Assembly (NCBI GenBank): GCA_959020715.1
Contig: CAUESV010000001.1
Location: 429,126-493,125, forward strand
DNA length: 64,000 nt
Source: an uncultured Collinsella sp.
GTDB lineage: Bacteria; Actinomycetota; Coriobacteriia; Coriobacteriales; Coriobacteriaceae
Direction: 5' to 3'
In this document: piece by piece, positions 8,320 through 17,414 of the stretch
Numbering within the stretch: position 1 is the first letter of the stretch
Layout: the number at the start of each line of letters is the position of its first letter
Program-made: the position numbers and the translations under genes
The notes under the pieces: generated by a model
What the model was told of the DNA's origin: nothing
The model's database searches: none
The model's input: only the letters and a program-made list of their open reading frames with translations

Positions 8320-10179
8320 CTAGATGAAGCTCGCATACTGCACGTTATCGAGTTTCGCTGCCATCTGGCTTATCTTAACGGAGCTCAGCTCGCCATCGCA
8401 TATGTCTTTCAGGCTTTTAAGCAGATTGCCGATCTCACGCTTGTTACCATGGAGCTTCGGCAGCACCTTCTGGACAATCTGCTCATCGACAGAACGCTCG
8501 AGTTCGTAGTTCTCGCCGTCAAGCTCGTGCGCGGCATTAACGTACATTCGCACTTCGCGCACGGTGCGGAAGGCAAACTCATAGCCGCATTTCTCCAGCT
8601 CTTCATACAGCTTGCCGAACTTCTCGAAGATGGCGTTAGCATCATCTTCGCTGATGTAATTGGCTCCCTCCCATATGTCCTTGGCGAGACGCAGAAAAGC
8701 CTGGGGGACGCCGGAAGCTGCGACGGCAACGTCCGGCGCATCCTCGATGGCTTTGAACCCTGCGAGGACTTCGGCCTTCGACGGCTTGAACTCTATGACG
8801 TTTGCCCTGTCGAGCACCTTGGGGCTAAACATGTAAGTGGTCTCATCGATGTTCACGGTGCCGACAACGAACAGGTTCTGCGGATAGGGCAGCCTGTCAG
8901 CACCGCCATCGCCGTACCCATCAAGCACGATGAGGTTATCCTCGCCGATGGTCTCCATGTGGCTGAGGAAGTCTGAGAAATACCGCTCGACATGGCTCAG
9001 GTTCATCTCGTCGAGGATGAGGAAATACGGAACCTCGGGGTTAGCGTTGGCCCGTTCGATGAGTCTCAGTATGCCGGTCTCTTCGTACGCGCCTTTGCCG
9101 CCGTCTGCAATCGGGTTGAAGAAGCCCAGCACCTTGGTGTTGTCGGTCCAGTCGGCACCGACCGGGACGAGCAACCAGTTTGGCTCCCCGTCTTCATCCA
9201 AGACCTCAAGGTACTTTGCAAAACGCTTGGAAATCCGCGTCTTGCCTGTTCCGCTGTTGCCAGCAAGGATGACAAAGGGCTTTGCCAGTAGTGACGTGAT
9301 GTAGCGCCTGGAGAAGTCGGTTTTAAATTCAGCTGGAAGGTTGTTTAGCTGAAAAGTCCTCTTCTCTCTGCTTGATGCTTTCGATGAATTCTTTGCAGCA
9401 AGGTCGATTAGTTGATGCATTGCGGGCAGCACGTCATCGCCTTGTTCGTAGTCGATGCCCTCTTCGGCAATCAATTGGCTCGCTATGAGGTTTCGCATGA
9501 ACTCAGCCACGCTGTAATCAAACTCAAGTTTCCCTGCGTAAACGTCAGCGAAATACTTGAATGCCGTGGTCAGGCTACCAGCCCTCATCTTGCATCCGCG
9601 ATTGCAAAGGGCAATAAGATCGTCAATTCTCGACTTGTAGTCGTAATCTATCGCACCCGAAAACTGCCCGTCTTTGTATCTGCTTCCAGTGGCGAAGAAG
9701 AGTTTCGTTAGCTCCAAGATATATGCATCTTCGGAGACGCCCACAGGCTTTACTTCGGCTGCATCCATCCAGAATGTCCTTTCCGCAAAACCGTCCTCTT
9801 GCAACGGCGATGAATCGTTTACTTTGCCCGTCACTGGCAACAACAGCAGTGCGGCAAACAAGTTGCCGACATTTGGACGCTTTGCCCCGTCTCCTTGTAT
9901 TTGCACACGTACTTTTCCGCCTTTTTTTGCAACGGGATAACGCGTGCCAAGGGAGACAACTTGCCCAGTAGAGGGTACGACTACTTCCAAGATGATTGCG
10001 TGTCCGATAATGTCAACTGCAGTCAGCGTATCCCCGTTTGCAAGAGAGCCTGAACCTTTGAGTTCGTACTGTCCAGCACCACCTTGTCCAACTGTTCTCC
10101 CGCGAACGGATAGCGTATTCTCGCTATATATAGAATTCGGAATGGGATAGCTCAAATTCCATTCATCGACAAAGGACAT
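8320..10179 (-). CDS. McrB-like AAA+ NTPase of a LlaJI-type R-M system
   Basis: A 619-residue protein. Walker A GNSGTGKT is at 307-314, Walker B LILDEMNLSHVE has Asp390-Glu391, and the McrB-type signature VNIDETT is at 442-448, followed by VLDRAN with Arg458. These mark the McrB branch of AAA+ proteins, which use GTP or ATP to drive DNA translocation for a partner nuclease. The N-terminal 280 residues should hold the DNA-recognition domain. The ATG at 10179 was chosen, 14 bases after the methylase stop; the GTG codons just upstream are in frame but less likely. The nuclease gene follows after 3 bp. Confidence 0.85.
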   Translation of the reverse strand: MSFVDEWNLSYPIPNSIYSENTLSVRGRTVGQGGAGQYELKGSGSLANGDTLTAVDIIGHAIILEVVVPSTGQVVSLGTRYPVAKKGGKVRVQIQGDGAKRPNVGNLFAALLLLPVTGKVNDSSPLQEDGFAERTFWMDAAEVKPVGVSEDAYILELTKLFFATGSRYKDGQFSGAIDYDYKSRIDDLIALCNRGCKMRAGSLTTAFKYFADVYAGKLEFDYSVAEFMRNLIASQLIAEEGIDYEQGDDVLPAMHQLIDLAAKNSSKASSREKRTFQLNNLPAEFKTDFSRRYITSLLAKPFVILAGNSGTGKTRISKRFAKYLEVLDEDGEPNWLLVPVGADWTDNTKVLGFFNPIADGGKGAYEETGILRLIERANANPEVPYFLILDEMNLSHVERYFSDFLSHMETIGEDNLIVLDGYGDGGADRLPYPQNLFVVGTVNIDETTYMFSPKVLDRANVIEFKPSKAEVLAGFKAIEDAPDVAVAASGVPQAFLRLAKDIWEGANYISEDDANAIFEKFGKLYEELEKCGYEFAFRTVREVRMYVNAAHELDGENYELERSVDEQIVQKVLPKLHGNKREIGNLLKSLKDICDGELSSVKISQMAAKLDNVQYASFI

Positions 10180-10193
10180 GGCAACCACCACAA

Positions 10194-11081
10194 TTAATCT
10201 GCTGCATAGTCAGCTATGCATCTAGCAACGTACTCAGCAAGCTTAACTGGCACGGCATTGCCAATCGCCTGCTCAATGTCTGTCTTGGACCCGACAAACT
10301 CAAACTCTTCGGGGAAGGTTTGCAGATAGCTGCGCTCCTTGTATGTTAAGGCTCTCACACCTTCAGAAATATCAGCCTTGTCGGCATGATGCCTCTTATA
10401 TGCTGGCGGTATCGGACGGTTGGTGCCTCGTACCGTTACCGCTGGCTCGTCAATCGTGAAGACGCCCCTACGCTGGAAGTTGCGTGGATGCATGTAGAAG
10501 TATTGCGTGCCGAGCGAATCGCCAAGGTAATCCCTGACGGTCATCTGCTTGTCGCTCAGCCTTGAATCCAAGAGTTCGCCGAGAAAGTCATCTTTATCAC
10601 CAAGATGACCGACAAGGATAAAGCGCCTGCGAATCTGAGGCACACCACATAGACTGGCGTTGAGGACGCGCCTCGTGAGACCGTATCCAGCATTGCGGAA
10701 TATTTCCAGCGCCTCGGGCAGGACGTCCATCCGCTCGATATTGTAAACATTCTCCATGACGAACCACTCGGGTCTGACGTCCCGAACTATCTCAGCATAT
10801 CGGATGGTGAGATTGGCCCTTTTGCCGCGCTGTCTGGCGCCCGCAATGGAGAAGTCCTGGCAAGGGGGGCCACCGATTATCATCGACGGCGAATACTCTT
10901 CAATTTTCGGGACCGCTTCCGCATCGTAAAGATCGTATTTGAATGCCGGGTGGTCGAAGTTTGCCGAATAGATGTCGACAGCCGCCTGCCAGTTATCAAA
11001 CGCCGCCTTTATGTTGAAGCCCGCATTCTGGAATCCGAGCGACATACCGCCGCATCCCGAGAAAAGATCAACGCAGTCCAT
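10194..11081 (-). CDS. DNA (cytosine-5) methyltransferase, second of a pair
   Basis: A 295-residue C5-cytosine methylase. It shows motif I (DLFSGCGGMSLGF, residues 5-17), motif IV with the catalytic cysteine (PPCQ, Cys74), motif VI (ENV, 110-112), motif VIII (QIRRRF) and motif X (GNAVPVKLAEYV). The target-recognition region between VIII and IX is short. The start ATG 11081 has a GGAGGG site and overlaps the end of the upstream methylase gene by 14 bases. In LlaJI, two such enzymes each methylate one strand of an asymmetric site; the same division of work is likely here. Confidence 0.92.
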   Translation of the reverse strand: MDCVDLFSGCGGMSLGFQNAGFNIKAAFDNWQAAVDIYSANFDHPAFKYDLYDAEAVPKIEEYSPSMIIGGPPCQDFSIAGARQRGKRANLTIRYAEIVRDVRPEWFVMENVYNIERMDVLPEALEIFRNAGYGLTRRVLNASLCGVPQIRRRFILVGHLGDKDDFLGELLDSRLSDKQMTVRDYLGDSLGTQYFYMHPRNFQRRGVFTIDEPAVTVRGTNRPIPPAYKRHHADKADISEGVRALTYKERSYLQTFPEEFEFVGSKTDIEQAIGNAVPVKLAEYVARCIADYAAD

Positions 11082-12006
11082 CGCTCACATCCCTCCTGTA
11101 CTCTAGTAGCGCTCGTGCAACGTAGGTGGCAAGGTTTACCGGTACGGCGTTGCCCACCATCTGGTTGATATCCGTCTTACTCCCAAAGAACTTGAAAGAC
11201 TCCGGGAAAGTCTGGATCCTACTGCGTTCCTTTGGAGTCAAGCACCGGGCTTGACTGAGGTCCGCCGCGTCGTTGGGGTGAAGCTTGTAGTTCGGCGGTA
11301 TCGGCCTGTCCACACCACGAATAGTGACCGAGGGCTCGTCGATGCTGAAGATGGCCCGCCTCGTGTAGCTTCGCGGAATTCTGAAGTAGTAATCAATTCC
11401 AAGCTCGTTACCGAGATACTCACGAATTGTCATCTGATGGTCAGAAAGGCCCTTCTCAAGATATGGGTCGAGGAACCCGTCGGGCGCCCCAAGGCATCCG
11501 ATCAAGAAGTATCTCTTGCGAGCTTGGGGGACCCCGCACAGGCTTGCATCCATCACTCGCCCACTCAAGCCATAACCCTGCGCTTTGAGGGTGGCCCGAA
11601 TCGCTTCCATGGATTTGCTCGTTCGAACGCGTGGGACGTTCTCCATAACGATGAAGCGAGGCTTGCACCTCGCGATGATCTCGGCATATCTAACAGAGAG
11701 GATTGCGCGCCCACCATCCTCGGATCTCTTGCCGGCCTGCGAGAAATCCTGACAAGGAGGCCCGCCGATGATGATATCCGGAGCGAAGCCGGCAACTTCC
11801 TCGGATACGGAAACGTCGGAGAGATCCCTTTTGAAAACAGGATGCTGGAAGTTAGCGCGATAGACATCAATGGCAGCGTCCCAATTGTCGTAGGCAGCCA
11901 CAACATTGACGCCAGCCTTTTCGAAGCCGAGGGACATTCCGCCGCAGCCGGCGAAAAGGTCAACTGCCGTTATGTTCCTCTCGTTTTCCACGCGCTCGGT
12001 CTCCAT
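11068..12006 (-). CDS. DNA (cytosine-5) methyltransferase, first of a pair
   Basis: A 312-residue C5-cytosine methylase homologous to its downstream neighbour. It has motif I (VDLFAGCGGMSLGF, residues 15-28), catalytic Cys85 in PPCQ, ENV at 122-124, motif VIII (QARKRY) and motif X (GNAVPVNLATYV). ATG 12006 was chosen because the catalytic domain begins a few residues later; no strong ribosome site is visible, and a TTG eight codons upstream is possible. It heads the four-gene operon. A TATAAT at 12037-12032 on this strand is a good -10 element, and the mRNA leader would be short. Confidence 0.9.
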   Translation of the reverse strand: METERVENERNITAVDLFAGCGGMSLGFEKAGVNVVAAYDNWDAAIDVYRANFQHPVFKRDLSDVSVSEEVAGFAPDIIIGGPPCQDFSQAGKRSEDGGRAILSVRYAEIIARCKPRFIVMENVPRVRTSKSMEAIRATLKAQGYGLSGRVMDASLCGVPQARKRYFLIGCLGAPDGFLDPYLEKGLSDHQMTIREYLGNELGIDYYFRIPRSYTRRAIFSIDEPSVTIRGVDRPIPPNYKLHPNDAADLSQARCLTPKERSRIQTFPESFKFFGSKTDINQMVGNAVPVNLATYVARALLEYRRDVSDGLR

Positions 12007-12031
12007 TTCGATAGATACAGACAAATAAATA

Positions 12032-12037
12032 ATTATA
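12032..12037 (-). promoter_or_regulatory. Probable -10 element of the R-M operon
   Basis: A perfect TATAAT lies 26 bases upstream of ATG 12006 within an unusually A+T-rich stretch. No convincing -35 hexamer was found at 16-18 bp. Confidence 0.4.
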
Positions 12038-12039
12038 AT

Positions 12040-12787
12040 TTCGTTTCTTCCAACATGCTTCAAGATCAGTCGGCAACAGAACAAATCCAGTTGTAACGCT
12101 TCGCCCGGACAAGAATCGCTCGTGCTCGATTCGAGCTTATTGCCGCCCAGCAGGGCAACCACTGTCGCATGCTCGCCCGTCAGAGGCCGTCCGCGCCGCA
12201 TCCGCGTCCGCTCCGGATGCCGCGCCGGGTCAGTCGTGCCGCGAACCGTCCCTCGCGGCACGCACCCTCCGCTCCCGCGAAAACCCGTTCAACACAAAGG
12301 CTTTTAGGTATAGCCTTATTGCTGTACGCCACGAAGTTCCCGCCCACTCACGCCCTCGCTGCCAAACGAATACGCATCCCTCTCTCTTCTATGGATGCAA
12401 CGCTGCCGAAATATAAATCGACTCATGCGATCGCTCTCCGACCTCAGCTGAAACGTTTCAGAGCGCAACAATCTTGAACCTCGATCCACCCTCCAGACAA
12501 ACCTCCTCAGTTCATCCATTACTATCGAAAAGATCTTCCATGAATTTTGACGGCCTGTTTCAGCTGTAATGGAAATAAAAACCAGCTTTTCGAAGTCGGC
12601 GCCACAACCAGGCAAGCATTTCCGAAATCGCAGCATCACATCGCTCGATATAAGTAATTTGCTACTGGTGCAACGGCCCCGAGCACCGTTCCCGCGCGAC
12701 TCTATCGCAAATACGTTGCTTAGAACAGGGCACTGCCACATTTCAGCAAGCCAATCCGAATCCTCGTTTGGTCGGGAGATAGTCCAA
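12040..12787. other. Gap with no convincing gene
   Basis: Short frames exist on both strands, including a 141-codon minus-strand frame (12316-12741), but none has a ribosome site, a recognisable domain or consistent codon use. It is probably decayed DNA between the R-M operon and the nuclease fragment. Confidence 0.4.
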
Positions 12788-12889
12788 TTACCCTTTAAAT
12801 ATCATATCGTTGTGGTATTCAATAAACTCAGCTCGTGGGGCAAATCGCTTCGGAAGCGTAATCGGCTCTCCGTTGTAGCGCCACAAATT
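12788..12889 (-). pseudogene. Possible C-terminal remnant of an unknown gene
   Basis: A minus-strand frame ending at TAA 12788 encodes a plausible protein tail (NLWRYNGEPITLPKRF, then EFIEYHNDMIFKG). It is cut exactly where the plus-strand DUF2357 homology begins at 12890, which suggests two gene fragments joined by recombination. The family was not recognised. Confidence 0.25.
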
Positions 12890-13297
12890 TACCGCTTCCT
12901 TGAAAGTAGCGGCAGGCTAAACGAGGGCGGTGAGTTCCTTTTCTACTTCTACGCCATTAAGGACGGGCACGTGTACTCCCATCATAAAGATCTCTTTCGT
13001 ACGACCCATTTCCGCTTCTACAGGAACGCAATCAGCGAGACAAACACTTACGAACTTGAACCCATGCTTTGCAAGGTGAAGGCTAACGAGCTGGTTTCGA
13101 GAGACGAACTAGCCGACCGGCTGGCCGCCATTGGTTACGAGCGGAATCGTGGGAGCCAGGGGGCGGACTTCCACTACGTGCTTAGCGTGGAGGTCGAGAA
13201 CGCTGCAGTTGTGCCGCTGAGTCTCGCGTGCGGATTGGTCGACGGGCAGAACGGCAACGATGCTTTCAGCCCGCACTCGCCGAAGTTGGTGGGATAA
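12890..13297 (+). pseudogene. C-terminal fragment of a DUF2357/McrC-like nuclease
   Basis: These 135 codons encode a sequence closely similar to the last 136 residues of the nuclease at 5881-8316. Shared blocks include FLESSGRL, FLFYFYAIKDGHVYSHHKD, ELVSRDELADRLA and NDAFSPHSPK. The catalytic part is absent and the sequence upstream of 12890 is unrelated, so this is a truncated paralogue in inverted orientation. An open frame does extend upstream to 12569, so a fusion peptide could be made. It ends 39 bp before the SIR2 gene and may mark a former operon partner of that gene. Confidence 0.8.
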
Positions 13298-13336
13298 CAT
13301 TTCACGAGCATGTCGATTGGTACAGGAGGAAAGATT

Positions 13337-14917
13337 ATGGACGAGAGAATCAAATCGATAATCCACAAAGCTGTTGATGATGCCGGGCGTTATCCGTTTC
13401 TCTTCATCGGCTCTGGCCTCTCCCGTCGTTACTGCGGCACGCCGGGATGGGAGGGGCTGCTTTCGGATATCTGCGCCGAGGTGCTTGACGACCCATATGC
13501 CTTCGCGCGCTTCAAGAGCCAGGCGAAGATTGCTGTCCAGAACGGCGAGGTCGAGTCCGAACTGCCGTACGTTGCCACGCTCATGGAAAGCGAAGTAAAC
13601 CACGAGCTCTTTGCATCGGATGAATTCGCTGCCTTCCGCGAAGATCACAGTGACGAGCTTACCGGGGACGCTTCGCCCATGAAGATCTACGTCGCAGATA
13701 AGATCGCGAGAGCTCGTCTCGTCGAGAGCGCCGAAACTGAGAAGCTGGCGAAGGCGGGCAGGGAAAAAGTTGCCGGCATCATCACCACGAATTATGACTG
13801 TATGTGTGAGACCCTATTCCCTGGTTTCACGACCTACGTCGGAGAAAGCGACCTCCTGTTCTCTGACCAGGCTTTCTCTCAGGAGATATACAAGATCCAT
13901 GGCTCAGTCTCGAGGGCGGGAAGCATCGTCCTGACCAGCGCTGACTATGCGGAGTTCGCGCAGAAGAGGAAGTATCTCTCGGCGAAGCTGCTCACCCTCT
14001 TCGTCGAGTATCCCGTCATCTTCCTCGGTTATTCGATTCAAGACGAGAACATCAGGTCGATACTGGGTGACATCTGCGAATGCCTACCAGATGACAAGCT
14101 CAAACGGCTGGGCAAGCGGCTCATCTTCGTTCAGCACGCAACCGACACCTCTGTTGGCGAGATTGCTATGAGTTTCGGTGGCCGTACGCTTTCGATGACG
14201 AAGATCACCACGGATGACTTCGAGTCGATCTACGATGCGATGCGCAGCTTCCGGAAAATGTATAGCACGCGATTTATCCGCGAGTTGAGGGGCAGCGTGT
14301 TCAGGCTTGCGGAGCATATCGACCCGAGTTCCGACATCATCGTCTCAGGGATAGACAATGTCCTCAACGACCTTGACCCGGACCAGAAGATCGTCATCGG
14401 CCTGTCGGTGTCACCAAGTAGCATCGGAAAGCCGATTTCACCTGAAGATATCTTCGAGGACATCGTGCTCGATAACCTTCGCTATGACCCAAAGTTCATC
14501 GTCGAGAACTACCTCAACATGTACGTGCGCCAACGGCCCAACAACATGCCTGTCTTCAAGTACACGCGCGGACTCGGTGGAGAGGTCGGTAAGGACATAG
14601 CGACTTATCTCCCAACGCTCACCTCGATTGATAGCTATCGAAGCGAAACGTTCCGCAAATCGATGCCTGCGACTCGTCGCAGATTCGAAGGGTCGCTGAG
14701 CATAAAGGGCCTTGCGAATGCATGCGCGCCAAAGAGCCCGTTCGCGTTCATCCCGTGCCTTTCAGAGGAAGAGATGGACGTCGACGACTTGGAAGCGTTG
14801 CTGAAGCGGGCACTGGCTGACGTGGGAAACGACCCTGCCAAGAAGAGGGCTCTGTTGAAAGATTCGCATTATCGGAAGTGCGTCCGCATCTACGACTTCT
14901 TGCGCTATGGAAAGTAG
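13337..14917 (+). CDS. SIR2-domain protein, probable anti-phage NADase
   Basis: A 526-residue protein with a SIR2_2-type N-terminal domain: FIGSGLS (23-29) for the NAD-binding loop, TTNYD (150-154), IHGS with the likely catalytic His188, and FLGYSIQDENIR (229-240). The remaining 280 residues are unrecognised and may sense a trigger. SIR2-like effectors in several defence systems deplete NAD during infection; that role is assumed here. The start at 13337 follows GGAGG; an in-frame ATG at 13310 is less likely. It follows the nuclease fragment on the same strand. Confidence 0.78.
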   Translation: MDERIKSIIHKAVDDAGRYPFLFIGSGLSRRYCGTPGWEGLLSDICAEVLDDPYAFARFKSQAKIAVQNGEVESELPYVATLMESEVNHELFASDEFAAFREDHSDELTGDASPMKIYVADKIARARLVESAETEKLAKAGREKVAGIITTNYDCMCETLFPGFTTYVGESDLLFSDQAFSQEIYKIHGSVSRAGSIVLTSADYAEFAQKRKYLSAKLLTLFVEYPVIFLGYSIQDENIRSILGDICECLPDDKLKRLGKRLIFVQHATDTSVGEIAMSFGGRTLSMTKITTDDFESIYDAMRSFRKMYSTRFIRELRGSVFRLAEHIDPSSDIIVSGIDNVLNDLDPDQKIVIGLSVSPSSIGKPISPEDIFEDIVLDNLRYDPKFIVENYLNMYVRQRPNNMPVFKYTRGLGGEVGKDIATYLPTLTSIDSYRSETFRKSMPATRRRFEGSLSIKGLANACAPKSPFAFIPCLSEEEMDVDDLEALLKRALADVGNDPAKKRALLKDSHYRKCVRIYDFLRYGK

Positions 14918-14920
14918 GAA

Positions 14921-14982
14921 GTCCCCCAACCTTCACCAATAGTCCGGGCAACGGCATCCGAACCTAGATCCAGTTGGGGGAC
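14921..14982. terminator. Inverted repeat after the SIR2 gene
   Basis: Ten-base arms GTCCCCCAAC (14921-14930) and GTTGGGGGAC (14973-14982) lie just past the SIR2 stop codon. The loop is 42 bases and there is no T-tract, so termination is uncertain. Confidence 0.35.
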
Positions 14983-15112
14983 ATGCTCCCGAACTATGCA
15001 CGGTTTCCCGCGCAAAGCTAGTTTAGCAAAGAAATGTGGAGATTGGCGGTTGGGCGCTTGAGATTCCTGCCAACTGCCGCACCCCTTGAATATCAACTTC
15101 ATCCGAACACCT

Positions 15113-15148
15113 CCCAAATTCATCCGTACATGTACGGATGAATTTGGG
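15113..15148. repeat. Perfect 36-bp palindrome
   Basis: Two 18-base arms meet with no spacer at TACA|TGTA; the outer ends are CCCAAATTC and GAATTTGGG. There is no T-tract. Candidates are a site for a dimeric DNA-binding protein, a cruciform, or an end of a mobile element. Confidence 0.7.
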
Positions 15149-15201
15149 AATCCGATACCCTGAGGGCCGGGTCGGCCGGCCCCGGGAGATCGGAGGACGC
15201 C

Positions 15202-15288
15202 ATGTCCGGAAAGAGCGGGAAGGGCGCCGCGAGGGCGGTCCCGAGGGCCCGCGGCAGGCGATCGGCGATTTCATGCAACTACGGCTGA
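15202..15288 (+). CDS. Possible 28-residue basic peptide
   Basis: ATG 15202 follows GGAGGACGCC, a good ribosome site, and opens a short frame (MSGKSGKGAARAV, then RGRRS and CNYG). The peptide is very basic. It may be a real small protein or the start of a truncated gene next to the 36-bp palindrome. No family recognised. Its end overlaps the 3' end of the convergent gene. Confidence 0.3.
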   Translation: MSGKSGKGAARAVPRARGRRSAISCNYG

Positions 15289-15716
15289 AGTGTCTTTATG
15301 TGGTTCAGCGCACCCAACAGTACCGTTTGATTTCGCTCAAAGCATAAACGAAACCATGCATATATTCCCAAGGCAATCAGGCATGGCGTCACGAAAACCC
15401 CGGCAGCGATTGAATTGTTGCCCGCCCATGCAGACAGACACCCTCCGACCGTAAGTGAGATGATCATGCTGATCACGCTGGGGGCCCAACTCGTATAATG
15501 CACCCCACTCACCGCCTGTTCGACTATTTCGCATTTCTTTTTCAGGCTAATGTCCTCATCCACTTCACCAAGAGAAAAGTCCACTCCCGAAATTAAATCG
15601 AGCAATTCAGCCTCACTGTAGCCGCCTTCCTTGAATCTTTTAATGAAGAAACCTCCTGGTCCAGGCCCACAGATAGGACGGTTTACACGAAACAGTTCCT
15701 TATAGGCGATTCCCAT
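15279..15716 (-). CDS. Hypothetical membrane protein (145 aa)
   Basis: Two likely membrane segments are seen in the C-terminal half, around residues 82-100 and 103-122, after a soluble N-terminal region with an acidic helix. AAGGAG precedes the ATG at 15716 by seven bases. No family recognised. It stands alone between the defence genes and the conjugation-type block. Confidence 0.6.
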   Translation of the reverse strand: MGIAYKELFRVNRPICGPGPGGFFIKRFKEGGYSEAELLDLISGVDFSLGEVDEDISLKKKCEIVEQAVSGVHYTSWAPSVISMIISLTVGGCLSAWAGNNSIAAGVFVTPCLIALGIYAWFRLCFERNQTVLLGALNHIKTLQP

Positions 15717-15803
15717 TGTTAACTCCTTAAAGTGCAGATGCTATTTACGCTATCGTTCTATCATTTCGTCCGGACAGATTTTTATCGGACCGTCGGCAAC
15801 CGT

Positions 15804-16622
15804 TCACAAGGACATCCCGTTCAGTAACTCCCCGCGCTCCTCATACCCGCGCTCGAGCTTCTTCCCAAGCTCCGCAGCGCAGCGCTTCGTTTCCTCGGCA
15901 AACAGGTCATCGATAGCCCTGTCAATCCGCGTGCAAGTCTGCCGATGCTCGTCCTTCCAGGGCAGGTTGAGTCCCAAACTCGCGTCCCAATAGCCGCCGA
16001 GTTTGGCGTTAATTACTTCCTCGGGATACAGCACGTCGCGGCGAATGTCCTCAACTACATCGTCCTCGTCCATATCGCAGGCCGCATCGCCCTGCTCGAG
16101 GAACTTGCGCAGCTCCTTTTGCGCCCGGATGTTGTTCAGCATGCGAACACACACCCCGGCCAAAAAGCGATAACGTTCGCATAGATCCCACTCGCCTTCG
16201 AGCCATACGCGAAAGCCCAGCATTTCGCTCGCGGACTCATCATCCATCAGGATCAATTCCCACGGAAGCACATTGGCGAGTGCGTCCTCCCCCAGCCTTT
16301 GCACGCCGTCGCGCATAAAGATGCACGGCTCCACGTCGTAATAGCCAAAACCGTGGCCCGCATCGCGACGATTGATGACATGCTTGGGCAACAGGATGAT
16401 CTTGTCGCTGGGCTCGGGATCTATCTTCCGCAGCTTTTTGACCTTGCGGCGGGCGCGCTTTAGGCTGCGTTCGCTATCGCCACGGCCGCGGCCGTCCGGC
16501 TTGCCGCCGTATCGAAGGGCAACCTCACGCGCCAGGATCTTTGTGTCCGCAGCGCACAGCAGGTCGCTCACGGTGGGCAGGTCTTCCCACTCAATGCCAT
16601 CGACGTCCCAAATCCTGTTCAT
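15804..16622 (-). CDS. Hypothetical protein (272 aa) in conjugation-type block
   Basis: A soluble protein of unknown family with a basic segment around residues 50-75 (RGDSERSLKRARRKVKKLRK) and an acidic C-terminal half. ATG 16622 is chosen for its GAGG site; an in-frame ATG at 16688 would add 22 residues and lies just after the ClpP-like stop codon. It is the last gene of the clpP-like block and is transcribed with it. It may act with the coupling ATPase or the protease, but nothing in the sequence shows this. Confidence 0.6.
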   Translation of the reverse strand: MNRIWDVDGIEWEDLPTVSDLLCAADTKILAREVALRYGGKPDGRGRGDSERSLKRARRKVKKLRKIDPEPSDKIILLPKHVINRRDAGHGFGYYDVEPCIFMRDGVQRLGEDALANVLPWELILMDDESASEMLGFRVWLEGEWDLCERYRFLAGVCVRMLNNIRAQKELRKFLEQGDAACDMDEDDVVEDIRRDVLYPEEVINAKLGGYWDASLGLNLPWKDEHRQTCTRIDRAIDDLFAEETKRCAAELGKKLERGYEERGELLNGMSL

Positions 16623-16696
16623 GTTCAACCTCTTTCTGGCTGTGAATTTACGCACTTGTTCGCCCTGCACAACGTACTTGTAAGGCATGCGCCCCG

Positions 16697-17299
16697 CTAG
16701 AGCGCCTTCTTGCTGGGCGCAATCACCTCGTCCACCAGGCCCAGCTCCAGAGCGCGCCTGGCGTTGCACCAGCAGTCGCGCTCGGTGAGCTCGTGGAACT
16801 CCTGGGCGCTCAGGTTGCCATGCTCGGCCAGCAGCTCGTCCAGCTCGGCGCGCATGGCCGCTGTATGCTGGGCCACGATCTCGATATCGGTCTGCTGCGC
16901 CATGCCCATGCCGCCCATCAGTTGGTGGATGAGCACCTGCGTGTGGCGGTACACCTGGCGGTGGTCGCCGCAGGCCAAGATCACCGCGGCCATCGAGGCC
17001 ACGACGCCCTCGCCCACCGTGATCACGGGGCAGTCGAGCGACTGCATGGTGTCGATGAGCGCCAGCCCCGCCGTAACGCTGCCGCCTGGGCTGTTGATGA
17101 TGAGGGTGATGGGCTCGGTCGCACTTTGATGTTCCAGCACCAACATGGACTTAATGAGGCCGTTGCAGGTCACATCGTTGACCTCACCCTCCAGCAACAG
17201 CACACGGCTGTTGAGCAGCTCGCTTGCCATATCGACGGCGGCAACGCGGCCGTCCTTGGACTTCTTGATGATGCTGGGCTCACGATACATAACGGACAT
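16697..17299 (-). CDS. clpP: ClpP-like serine protease, accessory copy
   Basis: A 200-residue protein with the ClpP fold signatures and a complete triad: Ser102 (VASMAAV), His125 (LIHQLMGG) and Asp175 (TERDCW). The oxyanion segment INSPGGSVTAG is at 69-79. ClpP forms tetradecameric chambers that degrade proteins delivered by an AAA+ unfoldase; no unfoldase gene is nearby. The sequence differs enough from housekeeping ClpP to suggest a mobile-element copy. It lies between a VirD4-type ATPase and an unknown gene on the same strand, a context that suggests protein turnover during DNA transfer. Confidence 0.88.
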   Translation of the reverse strand: MSVMYREPSIIKKSKDGRVAAVDMASELLNSRVLLLEGEVNDVTCNGLIKSMLVLEHQSATEPITLIINSPGGSVTAGLALIDTMQSLDCPVITVGEGVVASMAAVILACGDHRQVYRHTQVLIHQLMGGMGMAQQTDIEIVAQHTAAMRAELDELLAEHGNLSAQEFHELTERDCWCNARRALELGLVDEVIAPSKKAL

Positions 17300-17414
17300 G
17301 GCAATTCCCTTCTAAACGGAATCGGTAAAGAGGCAAAAACTGGACCGCACGGCTTACGGCTAACGGAAGCCGTGCGACAAAACATGCAAGATGGGATACA
17401 CAAAGCTGCAGGGA

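Noticed and set aside
12316..12741. 141-codon minus-strand gene
   Set aside because: No ribosome site, no domain, and irregular composition in a decayed stretch.
13310..13336. Upstream start for the SIR2 gene
   Set aside because: GGAGG lies directly before ATG 13337, inside the would-be extension.
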